Assembly (NCBI GenBank): GCA_947570215.1
Contig: CANOTO010000006.1
Span: 74,819 to 136,112 of the forward strand
Source of the DNA: an uncultured Clostridia bacterium
Lineage (GTDB): Bacteria; Bacillota; Clostridia; Christensenellales; CAG-314
Direction of reading: 5' to 3'
DNA: 61,294 nucleotides
Positions 54,270 through 61,294 of this stretch are shown here, in pieces. The position numbers and the translations under genes were made by a program. Each line of letters opens with the position of its first letter. Positions within the stretch are counted from its first letter, which is position 1. A model generated the notes under the pieces. The model was given only the letters and a program-made list of their open reading frames with translations. It ran no database searches and was not told the origin of the DNA.

Positions 54270-54935
54270 ATGAAAGATTACGAAATTCACAAACTGATAG
54301 AACAGCAGAACCCCGAAGAAAAGGAACGTCTGTGGCAGCGTATCAAGGCGGAGCTCGATCTTCCCGACAGTCCGCCCACCACGCCCGCGCCCGTTGCAGC
54401 TAAACCCAAAGTGTGGAGGAGATGGACGGCTATTGCCGCCGCATTGGTATGCGTTATAACTCTGTCTATCGTTTTGCCGCTAACTCTCGGCGGAGAAAAT
54501 GAAAGGTACTGTGATTTTGAGCACTATACTACTGCAAGCTTAGAACAAAATCTCGGCGATTATTTTTCGTCGAATAATAAAGACTTGCTTAGTGTTGATT
54601 GGTATGACATTGCCGAAGAAGTTAAAACGGAATACGGTCATATGAAAGAAAACAAAAATGATATAGTATTCTTCGGAGAAACCATCTTAAACGGAGAAAC
54701 TGGCGAATCTCTGACTTTATACGTTACGGATAATAAAACCCGCGTTGATATTTTGGAAGATTATTACAACGACTGTAATTCCACGAAGGTGCGTGACGTT
54801 ACGGTTCAGTACAAGTCCGATAGGTTGTCTTCTCAAGCAGTATTTAATTATAGAAATAATATTTATTATTTAGAGCTTGATGTCGGCAACGCTCAGGAAA
54901 GACTGACGGAGATTATCGAAAGTATGCTTCCGTAA
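54270..54935 (+). CDS. Single-pass membrane protein, probable anti-sigma factor
   Basis: A 221-residue protein. An acidic N-terminal helix region (1-45, MKDYEIHKLIEQQNPEEKERLWQRIK) faces the cytoplasm. A Pro-rich linker and one membrane helix (RRWTAIAAALVCVITLSIVLPLTL, about 50-73) follow, then an outer domain of about 145 residues with no recognised fold. Position as last gene of a sigma-factor operon and this topology match anti-sigma factors, although no zinc HxxxCxxC motif is present. It lies 7 bases after the peptidase gene with a GGAG site. Confidence 0.65.
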   Translation: MKDYEIHKLIEQQNPEEKERLWQRIKAELDLPDSPPTTPAPVAAKPKVWRRWTAIAAALVCVITLSIVLPLTLGGENERYCDFEHYTTASLEQNLGDYFSSNNKDLLSVDWYDIAEEVKTEYGHMKENKNDIVFFGETILNGETGESLTLYVTDNKTRVDILEDYYNDCNSTKVRDVTVQYKSDRLSSQAVFNYRNNIYYLELDVGNAQERLTEIIESMLP

Positions 54936-54950
54936 AACAATGTTTACAAC

Positions 54951-54986
54951 AATAAGACTGTTGATTGTCAACGGTCTTATTTTTTG
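54951..54986 (+). terminator. Terminator of the sigma-factor operon
   Basis: AATAAGAC-GTTGA and TCAAC-GTCTTATT with a short loop, followed by T6. Confidence 0.88.
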
Positions 54987-55067
54987 CGGTATTTTGTTAT
55001 ATTTTATCGAAAAAGGTTAACAAAAGGATGCAAGCGGCAGTAAAGAATTAGAATAGCAATCAATGAC

Positions 55068-55077
55068 GGGGGGGGGG
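55068..55077 (+). repeat. Run of ten Gs
   Basis: The longest homopolymer of the window, 89 bases before the GTG of a small gene. No clear -35/-10 boxes flank it. Confidence 0.9.
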
Positions 55078-55166
55078 TCCTAATTGCGCCGCGCGGCTTT
55101 TGGGATATGCCGTCTTTCTGCCGAAAGCTATTTTATACTAAGACTTACAAAAGGGGGTGAAGCATT

Positions 55167-55376
55167 GTGGGTCAGCAATCTGTTATAACGTATTTTGTGG
55201 AAAAGTTATACCTTTGGTTAGATGAAGTATGGGACGAGTATTGCGGCGGTTACGAATCGGAGTTTCTGCTCGGTAAGATTTACGCTTACATTGAGTGCTT
55301 GGAGCTGATTTTGCAACATGACGGAATAGACAACAAAATGTTACTTGAACTGGAAGTTAAGTACGGTTTGAAGTAA
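55167..55376 (+). CDS. Small acidic protein, unknown
   Basis: A 69-residue cytoplasmic helical protein (VEKLYLWLDEVWDEYCGGYESEFLLGKIYAYIECLELILQHDGID). It has a GTG start after a strong AAAAGGGGGTGA site 8 bases upstream, which is the main support for it being real. No family recognised. A G10 tract lies in its upstream region. Confidence 0.6.
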   Translation: MGQQSVITYFVEKLYLWLDEVWDEYCGGYESEFLLGKIYAYIECLELILQHDGIDNKMLLELEVKYGLK

Positions 55377-55545
55377 GAACGCAGGAATAAACCGAGTTTG
55401 CTTTTTGCCTGCGGCGCGGTTTATCTGCGCGCTGATGCGAATCTGCTTTTAGCAGGTTCGCATTATGCTTATACGGGCGGATTCAGCCCCAAGCTGCTAT
55501 GGGGCAGTGTGACGCAACGAGCCGATTGTGCAACCGTTTTTGCCG
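55377..55545. other. Short gene-free stretch with two hairpins
   Basis: ATGCGAA-t-CTGC / GCAG-g-TTCGCAT (55434-55465) and GCCCCA / TGGGGC (about 55487-55505) could fold in either strand. They may stop the ferredoxin transcript or be a small RNA; no T run follows. Confidence 0.4.
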
Positions 55546-55734
55546 CTATTCCAATACAAGCGCTTTTTGGGGGCAAAATGACGAGCATTTTCCGCAGCGT
55601 ATGCATTTGGCGCGGTCGATAACGGGCGCGTTGTAATCTGTTTGGGACAGTGCTCCTACGGGGCAGACCTTGACAGCGGGGCAGGGATGGTTTTGCGGAC
55701 AGTTGTCTGTTTTTATATTAAGAGTTTTTGACAT
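55546..55734 (-). CDS. Small 2[4Fe-4S] ferredoxin-like protein
   Basis: A 62-residue protein with two cluster motifs: CPQNHPCPAVKVCPVGAL near the N terminus (irregular spacing, four Cys) and CIRCGKCSSFCPQKAL (the standard CxxCxxCxxxCP). It is an electron carrier of the 2[4Fe-4S] type, possibly serving an unlinked oxidoreductase. The start follows AAAGGAGATAAG on the minus strand. No redox partner gene is nearby. The 280 bases upstream (55735-56014) show no gene. Confidence 0.88.
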   Translation of the reverse strand: MSKTLNIKTDNCPQNHPCPAVKVCPVGALSQTDYNAPVIDRAKCIRCGKCSSFCPQKALVLE

Positions 55735-55965
55735 AAGCTTATCTCCTTTATTGTATTATACTACACGTTTTTTCTAAAATCAACACAATTTGCTTTTAGA
55801 CGTTTTTGCGGGATAAGAGCGGTTAATTACGGCACAATCTTCCGCGCGGCAAAGACCGCATTGTAACAAATATCCGCAGTTCTAACGCAAATGAAGTAAA
55901 GCAGGGAAATTTGTACGAATAATAAAATTATTTTAGTTTCTAAATAGCGCTAAAATTACTACTCT

Positions 55966-56010
55966 CAAAAAATAATACGAACTCACTTTTCCGTGGGTTC
56001 GTATTATTCA
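55966..56010 (-). terminator. Terminator of tRNA-Ser(CGA), twin of the one at 61253
   Basis: On the minus strand AATAATACGAAC(C)CAC pairs with GTGAGTTCGTATTATT and runs into T6. The sequence is nearly identical to 61253-61290. Confidence 0.85.
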
Positions 56011-56014
56011 CTAA

Positions 56015-56105
56015 TGGCGGAAGCGGTGGGATTCGAACCCACGTGCCGGTTACCCGACAACCGCATTTCGAGTGCGGGCCGTTATGACCACTTCGATACA
56101 CTTCC
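56015..56105 (-). tRNA. tRNA-Ser, anticodon CGA
   Basis: 91 bases including CCA. The acceptor GGAAGTG pairs with CGCTTCC, the anticodon stem is CCGCA-CTCGAAA-TGCGG with CGA in the loop, a long variable arm (GTCGGGTAACCGGC) is typical of serine tRNA, and the T arm reads GTGGGTTCGAATCCCAC. It reads UCG codons. Confidence 0.96.
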
Positions 56106-56125
56106 ACACTGTCAGTGTATCGAAG
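56091..56125 (-). repeat. Inverted repeat spanning the 5' end of tRNA-Ser(CGA)
   Basis: CTTCGATACACT (56091-56102, inside the tRNA) and AGTGTATCGAAG (56114-56125, just upstream of it) are perfect complements across an 11-base loop; past one mismatch GACC/GGTC also pair. In the precursor RNA this stem would compete with the acceptor and D arms. It may be an inverted copy of the tRNA start. Confidence 0.8.
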
Positions 56126-56361
56126 CGGTCGGCGTTTACCTACTGTGTGGGATCGGCTAAGGAGCTCGCTCGTTACACTGTGACTTATTAAATTTTCAAT
56201 AAACGTCCGTATATGCAGTAATTTGTAAAATTCAGTCGGTTGTATCGAACGGTACAACTGTTTTCAATCGCGGTCGGCGTTTCAGTCTGTCGTCGCTCGG
56301 CCAAATACCGCGCGCTGTTTGATACGCTGTGTTTGCATACAAGTAGTTTTTCGGTGCAATT

Positions 56362-56390
56362 ATTATATCAACATTGCCGCGCATTGTCAA
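56362..56390 (-). promoter_or_regulatory. Consensus sigma-A promoter, probably for tRNA-Ser(CGA)
   Basis: On the minus strand TTGACA, 17 bases, TATAAT. It would give a leader of about 250 bases before the tRNA. 56126-56361 holds no gene, only short repeats (GCGGTCGGCGTTT at 56125-56137 and again at about 56268-56280). Confidence 0.85.
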
Positions 56391-56421
56391 ACATTTTTAT
56401 CTTTTACATAATTGAAAATGA

Positions 56422-56450
56422 TTGCAATAATACGTTATTTGCTGTACAAT
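56422..56450 (+). promoter_or_regulatory. Promoter of the MBOAT-DHHW operon
   Basis: TTGCAA, 17 bases, TACAAT, 34 bases before the ATG at 56485. Confidence 0.75.
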
Positions 56451-56484
56451 TTCTATTATTATGTCAAACGAAGGAGAAGATGCA

Positions 56485-57921
56485 ATGGTATTCAGTTCTA
56501 TGACGTTTTTGTGGATATTTTTACCTTCGGTATTGGCAGTCAATTATGCGTTATCTTTAATCAAACGCGAAAACGTTAGAATTCTATGCAAAAATATAGC
56601 GTTATTGCTTGCGAGCTTGATTTTTTACGCGTGGGGCGGGGTATATTATCTTCTTATTATTCTTGCGTCGATTTTGGGTAATTATTTATTCGCCTTATGG
56701 ATAGACTTTGCCGCCGTACGTCAAAACGAAGCGTCGCGCAAAGCCGCGTTTGTTTTGGATATTATTTTTAACTTGGGGTTACTGTTTTACTTTAAGTACG
56801 CCAATTTTTTTGTAGGTATAATCGAAAGTATAGCCAAGGCGGATTTCGGGCTGAAAGAAGTGGTACTGCCCGTAGGTATCTCCTTTTTTACTTTTCAGGC
56901 AATGTCGTACGTCATAGACGTTTATACGGGAAAAGTTAAGTGTCAAAAAAATCCGCTGTTGGTTTTTCTTTACGTTTCGTTTTTTCCGCAGCTGGTTGCG
57001 GGACCTATCGTAAAATATTCTGACGTCGAGCAGCAGCTTTTGCAGCGGAAGGAAACCGTTGATAAATTTGTTTGCGGCATTAAAAGATTTTTGTACGGAC
57101 TTGCAAAAAAAGTAATCGTTTCCAACGTTGTGGGTCAGGTTGCGGAAAAGGTTTTTTCTTCATCCGTCAACGGTTTAAGCGCGGGAACGGCTTGGCTGGG
57201 AATAATTTGTTACACGGTGCAAATTTATTTCGATTTCAGCGGCTATTCCGATATGGCAATAGGCTTAGGCAAAATGTTCGGTTTCGATTTCTGCGAAAAC
57301 TTCAACTATCCTTACGTATCCACTTCCGTTCAAGGCTTTTGGAGACGTTGGCATATATCCTTGTCTTCATGGTTTAAGGAATACGTTTATATACCCTTAG
57401 GCGGAAACAGAAAAGGCAAAATTCGCACCTATATCAATTTGTTCGTAGTATTTTTGCTGACGGGTTTGTGGCACGGGGCAAACTATACCTTTTTGCTGTG
57501 GGGCGTATTTTACGGAATCCTTCTTGTAATAGAAAGACTGTTTTTGGGCGGTTTACTAAATAAAAATCCGATTAAAATCGTCAATTGGATTTATACTATG
57601 TTTTCCGTAATTTTGCTATGGGTGTTTTTCCGCGCGCCGAATTTGAATTACGCTTTTTCGTATATAGCGGCAATGTTCGGAGCCAACTCTGTCAAGCAAG
57701 GTATGGTTTACGTAATAAATTTGTGGCAATGGGTTATATTGATTATCGGCATATTGTTAAGCGGCCCCGCGCAGCTGGCGTTAGGCAAAGTTTACGCAAA
57801 GGTAAAAGAAAAAACCTGGTTCTTTTGGGTTGATTTCGCCGTTCAAATCGCTCTTTTCGGGTTGTCTGTAGTATTGCTTGTTAACAATACGTTCAATCCG
57901 TTTATCTACTTTCAGTTTTAG
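56485..57921 (+). CDS. MBOAT-family O-acyltransferase (AlgI/DltB-like)
   Basis: A 478-residue polytopic membrane protein. VFSSMTFLWIFLPSVLAVNYAL opens the AlgI-type family. PVGISFFTFQAMSYVIDVYTGKV, RRWHISLSSWFKEYVYIPLGGNR and LTGLWHGANYTFLLWG carry the conserved region with the catalytic His (WHG). It passes acyl groups, probably acetyl, across the membrane for modifying an extracellular glycan. The ATG at 56485 lies 8 bases after AAGGAG; the ATG at 56461 has no site. The next gene is its usual DHHW partner. Confidence 0.92.
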   Translation: MVFSSMTFLWIFLPSVLAVNYALSLIKRENVRILCKNIALLLASLIFYAWGGVYYLLIILASILGNYLFALWIDFAAVRQNEASRKAAFVLDIIFNLGLLFYFKYANFFVGIIESIAKADFGLKEVVLPVGISFFTFQAMSYVIDVYTGKVKCQKNPLLVFLYVSFFPQLVAGPIVKYSDVEQQLLQRKETVDKFVCGIKRFLYGLAKKVIVSNVVGQVAEKVFSSSVNGLSAGTAWLGIICYTVQIYFDFSGYSDMAIGLGKMFGFDFCENFNYPYVSTSVQGFWRRWHISLSSWFKEYVYIPLGGNRKGKIRTYINLFVVFLLTGLWHGANYTFLLWGVFYGILLVIERLFLGGLLNKNPIKIVNWIYTMFSVILLWVFFRAPNLNYAFSYIAAMFGANSVKQGMVYVINLWQWVILIIGILLSGPAQLALGKVYAKVKEKTWFFWVDFAVQIALFGLSVVLLVNNTFNPFIYFQF

Positions 57922-57929
57922 GAGAAAAT

Positions 57930-59063
57930 ATGAAAAAGAAGTTAGCTGCGACAATAATATTTGTAGTAATACTCGTTTTTCCCATGGTGTTTTGGCCGTT
58001 GCTTAACTACGTAGATCGAGCCGAAATAGACGAAAACAGGACGCTTGCGCCGTATCCCGACACTTTTAACAACGAATATTTTTCTAAGTTCGACAAATAT
58101 TTTTTAGATCATCTCCCGCTTCGCAATTCTTTAATTAAAATATACTCCGAAGCGCAGAAAACAATCAACAAAGCATACGACAAACTTTTACTCGCGTTCA
58201 ATTTAGAGCATTATATCGAACAAAACAACGTCGTATTCGGCGAAAACAATTGGCTGTTTTATTCAAATGATAACAGTCTGGACTACTATCGCGGAATAAA
58301 CCTGCCTACCGAATCCGAAATGCAAAGCTACGTCGACCGCGCAAAAATCGTAAGTGATTATTTCAAGTCGCAAGGTAAAGACTTTGTAATAATGATAATG
58401 CCGAATAAGGAACAAATTTATACGGAATATATGCCGACGGGAATAAAAGTTCATTCGCAAACAAAAAAACTGGATATGGTAAACGACTATTTCGCCGAGA
58501 AGTCCGACGTAAAATTTCTGTATCCGAAACAAGCGTTGCTGGACGCCAAGCGGGATTATCAGGTTTATTACAAGCAGGATACCCACTGGTCTCGAGCAGG
58601 CGGATACTTCGGTACTTTGGAGCTGTTGGATATGCTGGGCATTGCCCACGCGGAAGCGGCGTTGACGCAGGTGGAAACGTCGTCTCGGGGGGACTTGGCA
58701 AAGATGCTGCTTCAAACGCCTATTAAAGACGTCGATTACGATTGCGTGTACCGCGCGGAAATAAAGCACAGCGTTACCCTGTCCGACGAAGTTTTTACCG
58801 CTGCAACCGACAATCCCAACGGACGCAAGATGGTGCTTTTGGGAGATTCGTTCAGAGAAAATATGATTGACGTTTTATGTAAAGAATTCAGTCAGTCGGT
58901 ATTGGCGCACAGAAGCAGATTTAACGCGTCGTACAATTATTTCAACGAAGAAATTTCCGCGGCGGACGTAGTAATTTTTCAGGCGGTGGAACGTTACGAA
59001 GGGCAAATATTCGGCGAAGGCGGATTGCTGGATAAATTTATCAATTTGTACAATTTGCGGTAA
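57930..59063 (+). CDS. DHHW-family SGNH-like acetyltransferase partner (AlgJ/AlgX-like)
   Basis: A 377-residue protein with an N-terminal membrane anchor (about 5-25). KYFLDHLPLRNSLIKIYSEAQ (family 'F.DhfplR' start), YKQDTHWSRAGGYFGT (the D-x-H-W motif) and LGDSFRENM (nucleophile Ser in GDSF) fit the AlgX/AlgJ/PatB group. It takes acetyl groups from the MBOAT protein and sets them on a polysaccharide outside the cell; which polymer is not shown here. It starts 8 bases after the MBOAT stop with TTAGGAG. Confidence 0.88.
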   Translation: MKKKLAATIIFVVILVFPMVFWPLLNYVDRAEIDENRTLAPYPDTFNNEYFSKFDKYFLDHLPLRNSLIKIYSEAQKTINKAYDKLLLAFNLEHYIEQNNVVFGENNWLFYSNDNSLDYYRGINLPTESEMQSYVDRAKIVSDYFKSQGKDFVIMIMPNKEQIYTEYMPTGIKVHSQTKKLDMVNDYFAEKSDVKFLYPKQALLDAKRDYQVYYKQDTHWSRAGGYFGTLELLDMLGIAHAEAALTQVETSSRGDLAKMLLQTPIKDVDYDCVYRAEIKHSVTLSDEVFTAATDNPNGRKMVLLGDSFRENMIDVLCKEFSQSVLAHRSRFNASYNYFNEEISAADVVIFQAVERYEGQIFGEGGLLDKFINLYNLR

Positions 59064-59079
59064 ATTTACCGTAAAAGTA

Positions 59080-59108
59080 TTGTAATTCGGCGACGAGTGT
59101 GATAAACT
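59080..59108 (+). promoter_or_regulatory. Possible promoter of the riboswitch-CaCA-mntP operon
   Basis: TTGTAA, 17 bases, TAAACT. The -10 is poor (4 of 6), but the position just upstream of the aptamer is suitable. Confidence 0.4.
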
Positions 59109-59116
59109 TAATAAGC

Positions 59117-59236
59117 ACTCGTAAGGGAGTAGTTCGCTATTTACAAATAGTTGTCGCGCCTACATTATGGAGTAGACCAGGTTCGACATTGAAGAACGAG
59201 ACTTACGCTGACTTTTTTGTTGGCGTACGGTCTCTA
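59117..59236 (+). ncRNA. yybP-ykoY (manganese) riboswitch with transcription terminator
   Basis: A leader aptamer with P1 CTCGT (59117-59121) / ACGAG, AAGGGAGTAG, a small hairpin (CTATTT/AAATAG), CGCGCCTACATTATGG and GGTTCGACATTGAA, as in yybP-ykoY RNAs. Its 3' P1 arm shares bases with the terminator arm GAGACTTACGC, which pairs with GCGTACGGTCTC and runs into T8. P1 and terminator exclude each other, giving an ON switch when the ligand binds. Two probable cation exporters follow, one of them MntP, which supports Mn2+ as ligand. Confidence 0.75.
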
Positions 59237-59279
59237 TTTTTTTTGCTTACAAGTCAATATTACAACGGAGAAAATGGAT

Positions 59280-60359
59280 ATGATAGCCGGATTATTGGAA
59301 GGATTGATAGAAAATTTGCACGTGGCGTTGAAATTGTCTATATACGTCGTCGGTCTTGCCGCGGGCGTTTTTTGTTTGGTTAAGTTTTGCGATATTTTCG
59401 TAGACGCGTCCGGAGCCATTGCGAAAAAACTGAGAATACCGTCTTTGATAATAGGTCTGACGATAGTGGCGATGGGTACGTCGCTGCCGGAGCTCGCCGT
59501 GTCCGTTTCCGACTCGATAACCTGCCTGATTGAAGGCGGCAACGCAAACGTCGCCATAGGCAATGTTGTGGGCTCCAATATATGTAACATTCTGTTAGTG
59601 TTGGGTTTGTCCGTTGTATTTACTCCCATAGCGCTAAAAAAGAGCGTAAGCAAGCGCGAGCTTCCCATATTGCTGTGCGTAACGGCGGTAGTCGTGGTAT
59701 TTATATGCTTGTTCGGGCTAAGTTTGCCTGCAAACTTGCGCGATCTTGCAATAACGCGTTGGGAAGGCATAATATTGGTTGTGATAATGATTGCCTATAT
59801 AACGTATATTGTTTTAATGGCAAAACGACGTCCCGACGAACTTGACCCCGTGGAAGAAGTGACGGTCAATATGCCGCTGTGGAAGGCAATAGTATTGGTA
59901 ATTGTAGGCGGCGCAGGTATATTTCTTGGCGGACAATTCGTCGAGTTCGGCGCAAAGGGACTGGCAATGCAGGGCGCGCTGGCGTTGAAGATAGACCACG
60001 ACATGGCGGAAGCGCTTGTGGGCTTGACAATAGTGGCAGTAGGCACTTCGCTTCCGGAGCTTGTTACGAGCTGCATTGCGGCAAAGAAGGGCGAAAACGA
60101 GATTGCCGTCGGCAACGTAATAGGCAGCAATATGTTTAATATGCTGTTTGTAATGGGCGTTTCGGCCACCGTCAATCCGTTAACTACGGGCAGTCAAGTG
60201 ATTGTGGACGCGATGGTTATGATGGCGGCTACGGTACTTTTGTTGTTGTTTGCTCAAAAGGGTAGATTAAAGCGCGCGCACGGCATAGTGTTTTTGTCTT
60301 TGTACGGAGTATATTTGACGTATTTGGTATTAAGAACGGTTTTGGGTTGGAGTTTTTAA
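59280..60359 (+). CDS. CaCA-family cation:cation exchanger
   Basis: A protein of about 359 residues with two inverted halves of five helices. Each has the alpha-repeat: GLTIVAMGTSLPELAVSVSDS...GNVVGSNICNILLVLG and GLTIVAVGTSLPELVTSCIAAKKGENEIAVGNVIGSNMFNMLF. These are Na+/Ca2+ exchanger-type (YrbG-like) sites. Located behind a manganese-type riboswitch and next to mntP, it may export Mn2+ or Ca2+. ACGGAG is 3 bases from an ATG at 59274 and 9 from the ATG at 59280; the latter is preferred. Confidence 0.9.
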   Translation: MIAGLLEGLIENLHVALKLSIYVVGLAAGVFCLVKFCDIFVDASGAIAKKLRIPSLIIGLTIVAMGTSLPELAVSVSDSITCLIEGGNANVAIGNVVGSNICNILLVLGLSVVFTPIALKKSVSKRELPILLCVTAVVVVFICLFGLSLPANLRDLAITRWEGIILVVIMIAYITYIVLMAKRRPDELDPVEEVTVNMPLWKAIVLVIVGGAGIFLGGQFVEFGAKGLAMQGALALKIDHDMAEALVGLTIVAVGTSLPELVTSCIAAKKGENEIAVGNVIGSNMFNMLFVMGVSATVNPLTTGSQVIVDAMVMMAATVLLLLFAQKGRLKRAHGIVFLSLYGVYLTYLVLRTVLGWSF

Positions 60360-60362
60360 TAG

Positions 60363-60986
60363 ATGATAAAACTGATATTGACAAGCTTGGGTTTGGGAGC
60401 GGGGCTTGCTATGGACGCTTGCGCCGTTTCTATGACAAACGGACTGAACGAGCCCAAAATGAAGGCGAGCAAGGCTTTGTTGATTGCCGCAACCTTTGCG
60501 GTTTTTCAGGCTTTAATGCCGTTAATAGGGTGGTTGTGCGTGAGCTTGGTTGCCGACAGATTTGCCGAATTTGCCAAGTGGGTGCCGTATATTGCGTTGG
60601 TTTTGCTGATTATAATCGGCGGCAAGATGCTTTACGACGGTATAAGCGGCGTAAGCAAGGAAAAGAATCAAACGCAGCAAGAAGACGCGTCGGTCAACAT
60701 TGCTGCAAAGCCGTTGACGGTTATAGCGCTGTTGGCGCAAGCGGTGGCTACGTCGATAGACGCCTTGTCAACAGGCTTTACTCTAAGCGACATTGCCGGC
60801 AATAACTTTTTGCAAGCGTTGCTGTGCGTAGGAATTATTGCGGCAGTAACCTTCGGCATATGCGTAGGCGCGGTGTACTTGGGCAAAAGGTTCGGCGACA
60901 AGTTGGGTGGCAAGGCGGAAATATTGGGCGGAGTAATTTTAATGTTGATAGGCGTGGAAATTTTTGTCACTGGCGTTTTGGTGTAA
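60363..60986 (+). CDS. mntP: Manganese efflux pump MntP
   Basis: A 207-residue six-helix membrane protein made of two three-helix repeats, each with the key Asp: LGLGAGLAMDACAVSMTNGL and LAQAVATSIDALSTGF. GWLCVSLVADRF and GKMLYDGI are further family marks. It exports excess Mn2+. It lies 3 bases after the CaCA gene, so it is read from the same riboswitch-controlled transcript. Confidence 0.95.
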   Translation: MIKLILTSLGLGAGLAMDACAVSMTNGLNEPKMKASKALLIAATFAVFQALMPLIGWLCVSLVADRFAEFAKWVPYIALVLLIIIGGKMLYDGISGVSKEKNQTQQEDASVNIAAKPLTVIALLAQAVATSIDALSTGFTLSDIAGNNFLQALLCVGIIAAVTFGICVGAVYLGKRFGDKLGGKAEILGGVILMLIGVEIFVTGVLV

Positions 60987-60989
60987 TGA

Positions 60990-61018
60990 TTGACAACGAA
61001 TGCGTTTTGTTGTAACAT
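60990..61018 (+). promoter_or_regulatory. Possible promoter of tRNA-Ser(TGA)
   Basis: TTGACA, 17 bases, TAACAT, starting 4 bases past the mntP stop. The -10 is imperfect. 61019-61158 holds nothing else. Confidence 0.55.
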
Positions 61019-61158
61019 AATAATGCAATACGATAGTGCAACGGTTGTGGTTGTAATCGTGTAGTTTACTGCAAAGTCTCGACTGCGCGAACGACCGCGG
61101 CAACTTCTGCAAATAGTTGGACAAAATACTTTTTGATGAAATCGTATCGAAAAAATAC

Positions 61159-61247
61159 GGAGGCGTATCGAAGCGGTCATAACGAGGCGGTCTTGAAAAC
61201 CGTTTGGCGGCAACGCCACAGGGGTTCGAATCCCTTCGCCTCCGCCA
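61159..61247 (+). tRNA. tRNA-Ser, anticodon TGA
   Basis: 89 bases including CCA. The acceptor GGAGGCG pairs with CGCCTCC, the anticodon stem is GCGGT-CTTGAAA-ACCGT with TGA, a long variable arm (TTGGCGGCAACGCCA) follows, and the T arm reads AGGGGTTCGAATCCCTT. It reads UCA and other UCN codons. Confidence 0.96.
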
Positions 61248-61252
61248 GAAGT

Positions 61253-61294
61253 GAATAATACGAACCCACGGACAAGTGAGTTCGTATTATCATT
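61253..61294 (+). terminator. Terminator of tRNA-Ser(TGA), reaching the window edge
   Basis: AATAATACGAACCCAC pairs with GTGAGTTCGTATTAT. It is nearly identical to the hairpin behind tRNA-Ser(CGA). Confidence 0.85.

Noticed and set aside
56106..56361. A second tRNA gene in the leader of tRNA-Ser(CGA)
   Set aside because: Both strands were read; pieces of serine-tRNA-like sequence occur, but no full cloverleaf with anticodon and T arm.

Overview
This window looks like part of the chromosome of an uncultured, low-to-mid GC Bacillota (Clostridia-type) bacterium. The evidence is a gerAA-gerAB-gerAC spore-germinant receptor operon, a monoderm cell-wall set (murC, uppP, an AmaP-like protein, MsmK-type ABC transport), AGGAG ribosome binding sites, TTGACA/TATAAT promoters and hairpin-plus-T-run terminators. 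TGA is an ordinary stop here: it ends several genes in ATGA overlaps. No phage, transposase, CRISPR array or rRNA was seen.

Layout. The left edge holds the start of dnaN, reading leftwards. An AT-rich intergenic region with three near-consensus DnaA boxes follows, and then mostly rightward genes, which is what a replication origin near 0.6-1.2 kb would give. Positions 1.2-10.1 kb hold degV, a YghO-like acyltransferase, an unusual TIR/deoxyribosyltransferase-like protein, a lipoprotein next to a decayed surface protein, a membrane phosphoesterase, a short-chain dehydrogenase and an orphan Phd-type antitoxin. Positions 10.6-20.5 kb are a complete maltodextrin/starch locus: a multimodular surface lipoprotein, MalE, MalF, MalG, a GH13 lipoprotein amylase and an over-long MalK. 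Its first promoter has nine Gs in the spacer. Positions 20.5-22.7 kb are a junk-like stretch of palindromic repeats and two decayed surface-protein genes, one sharing a duplicated 3' end with the remnant at 6.4 kb.

Positions 22.7-31.7 kb are housekeeping genes (uppP, ychF, a sugar MFS carrier, walJ, a CPBP protease, rlmH, a hydrolase-like protein, DUF951, lepB). Positions 31.8-39.4 kb carry the gerA operon, a RimK-like ATP-grasp enzyme, an M18 aminopeptidase and a phosphohexomutase. Then come a leftward ABC exporter, nagA, a riboswitch-like leader with an SPFH protein, and rpmE. Positions 44.7-46.4 kb are a small AT-rich accessory patch (XRE regulator with palindromic operators, SLOG-like protein, TPR-like membrane protein). 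murC, a tiny zinc-ribbon protein, DUF3737, YbjN-like and AmaP-like genes follow, then a hybrid histidine kinase and a sigma factor / secreted C39-like protease / membrane anti-sigma operon (50.5-54.9 kb).

The right end has a mini-ferredoxin, two serine tRNAs (CGA and TGA) in opposite orientations with almost identical terminators, an MBOAT plus DHHW pair for polysaccharide O-acylation, and a yybP-ykoY (manganese) riboswitch in front of a CaCA exchanger and mntP.

Main points for a second look are the G-tract promoter and other G tracts, the extended MalK, the sigma/protease/anti-sigma cassette, the NAD-type TIR-like protein, the duplicated pseudogene ends, the palindromic repeat family, the cysteine-less GerAC, and the hairpin that overlaps the 5' end of tRNA-Ser. 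All assignments come from reading motifs by eye; no database search was run.
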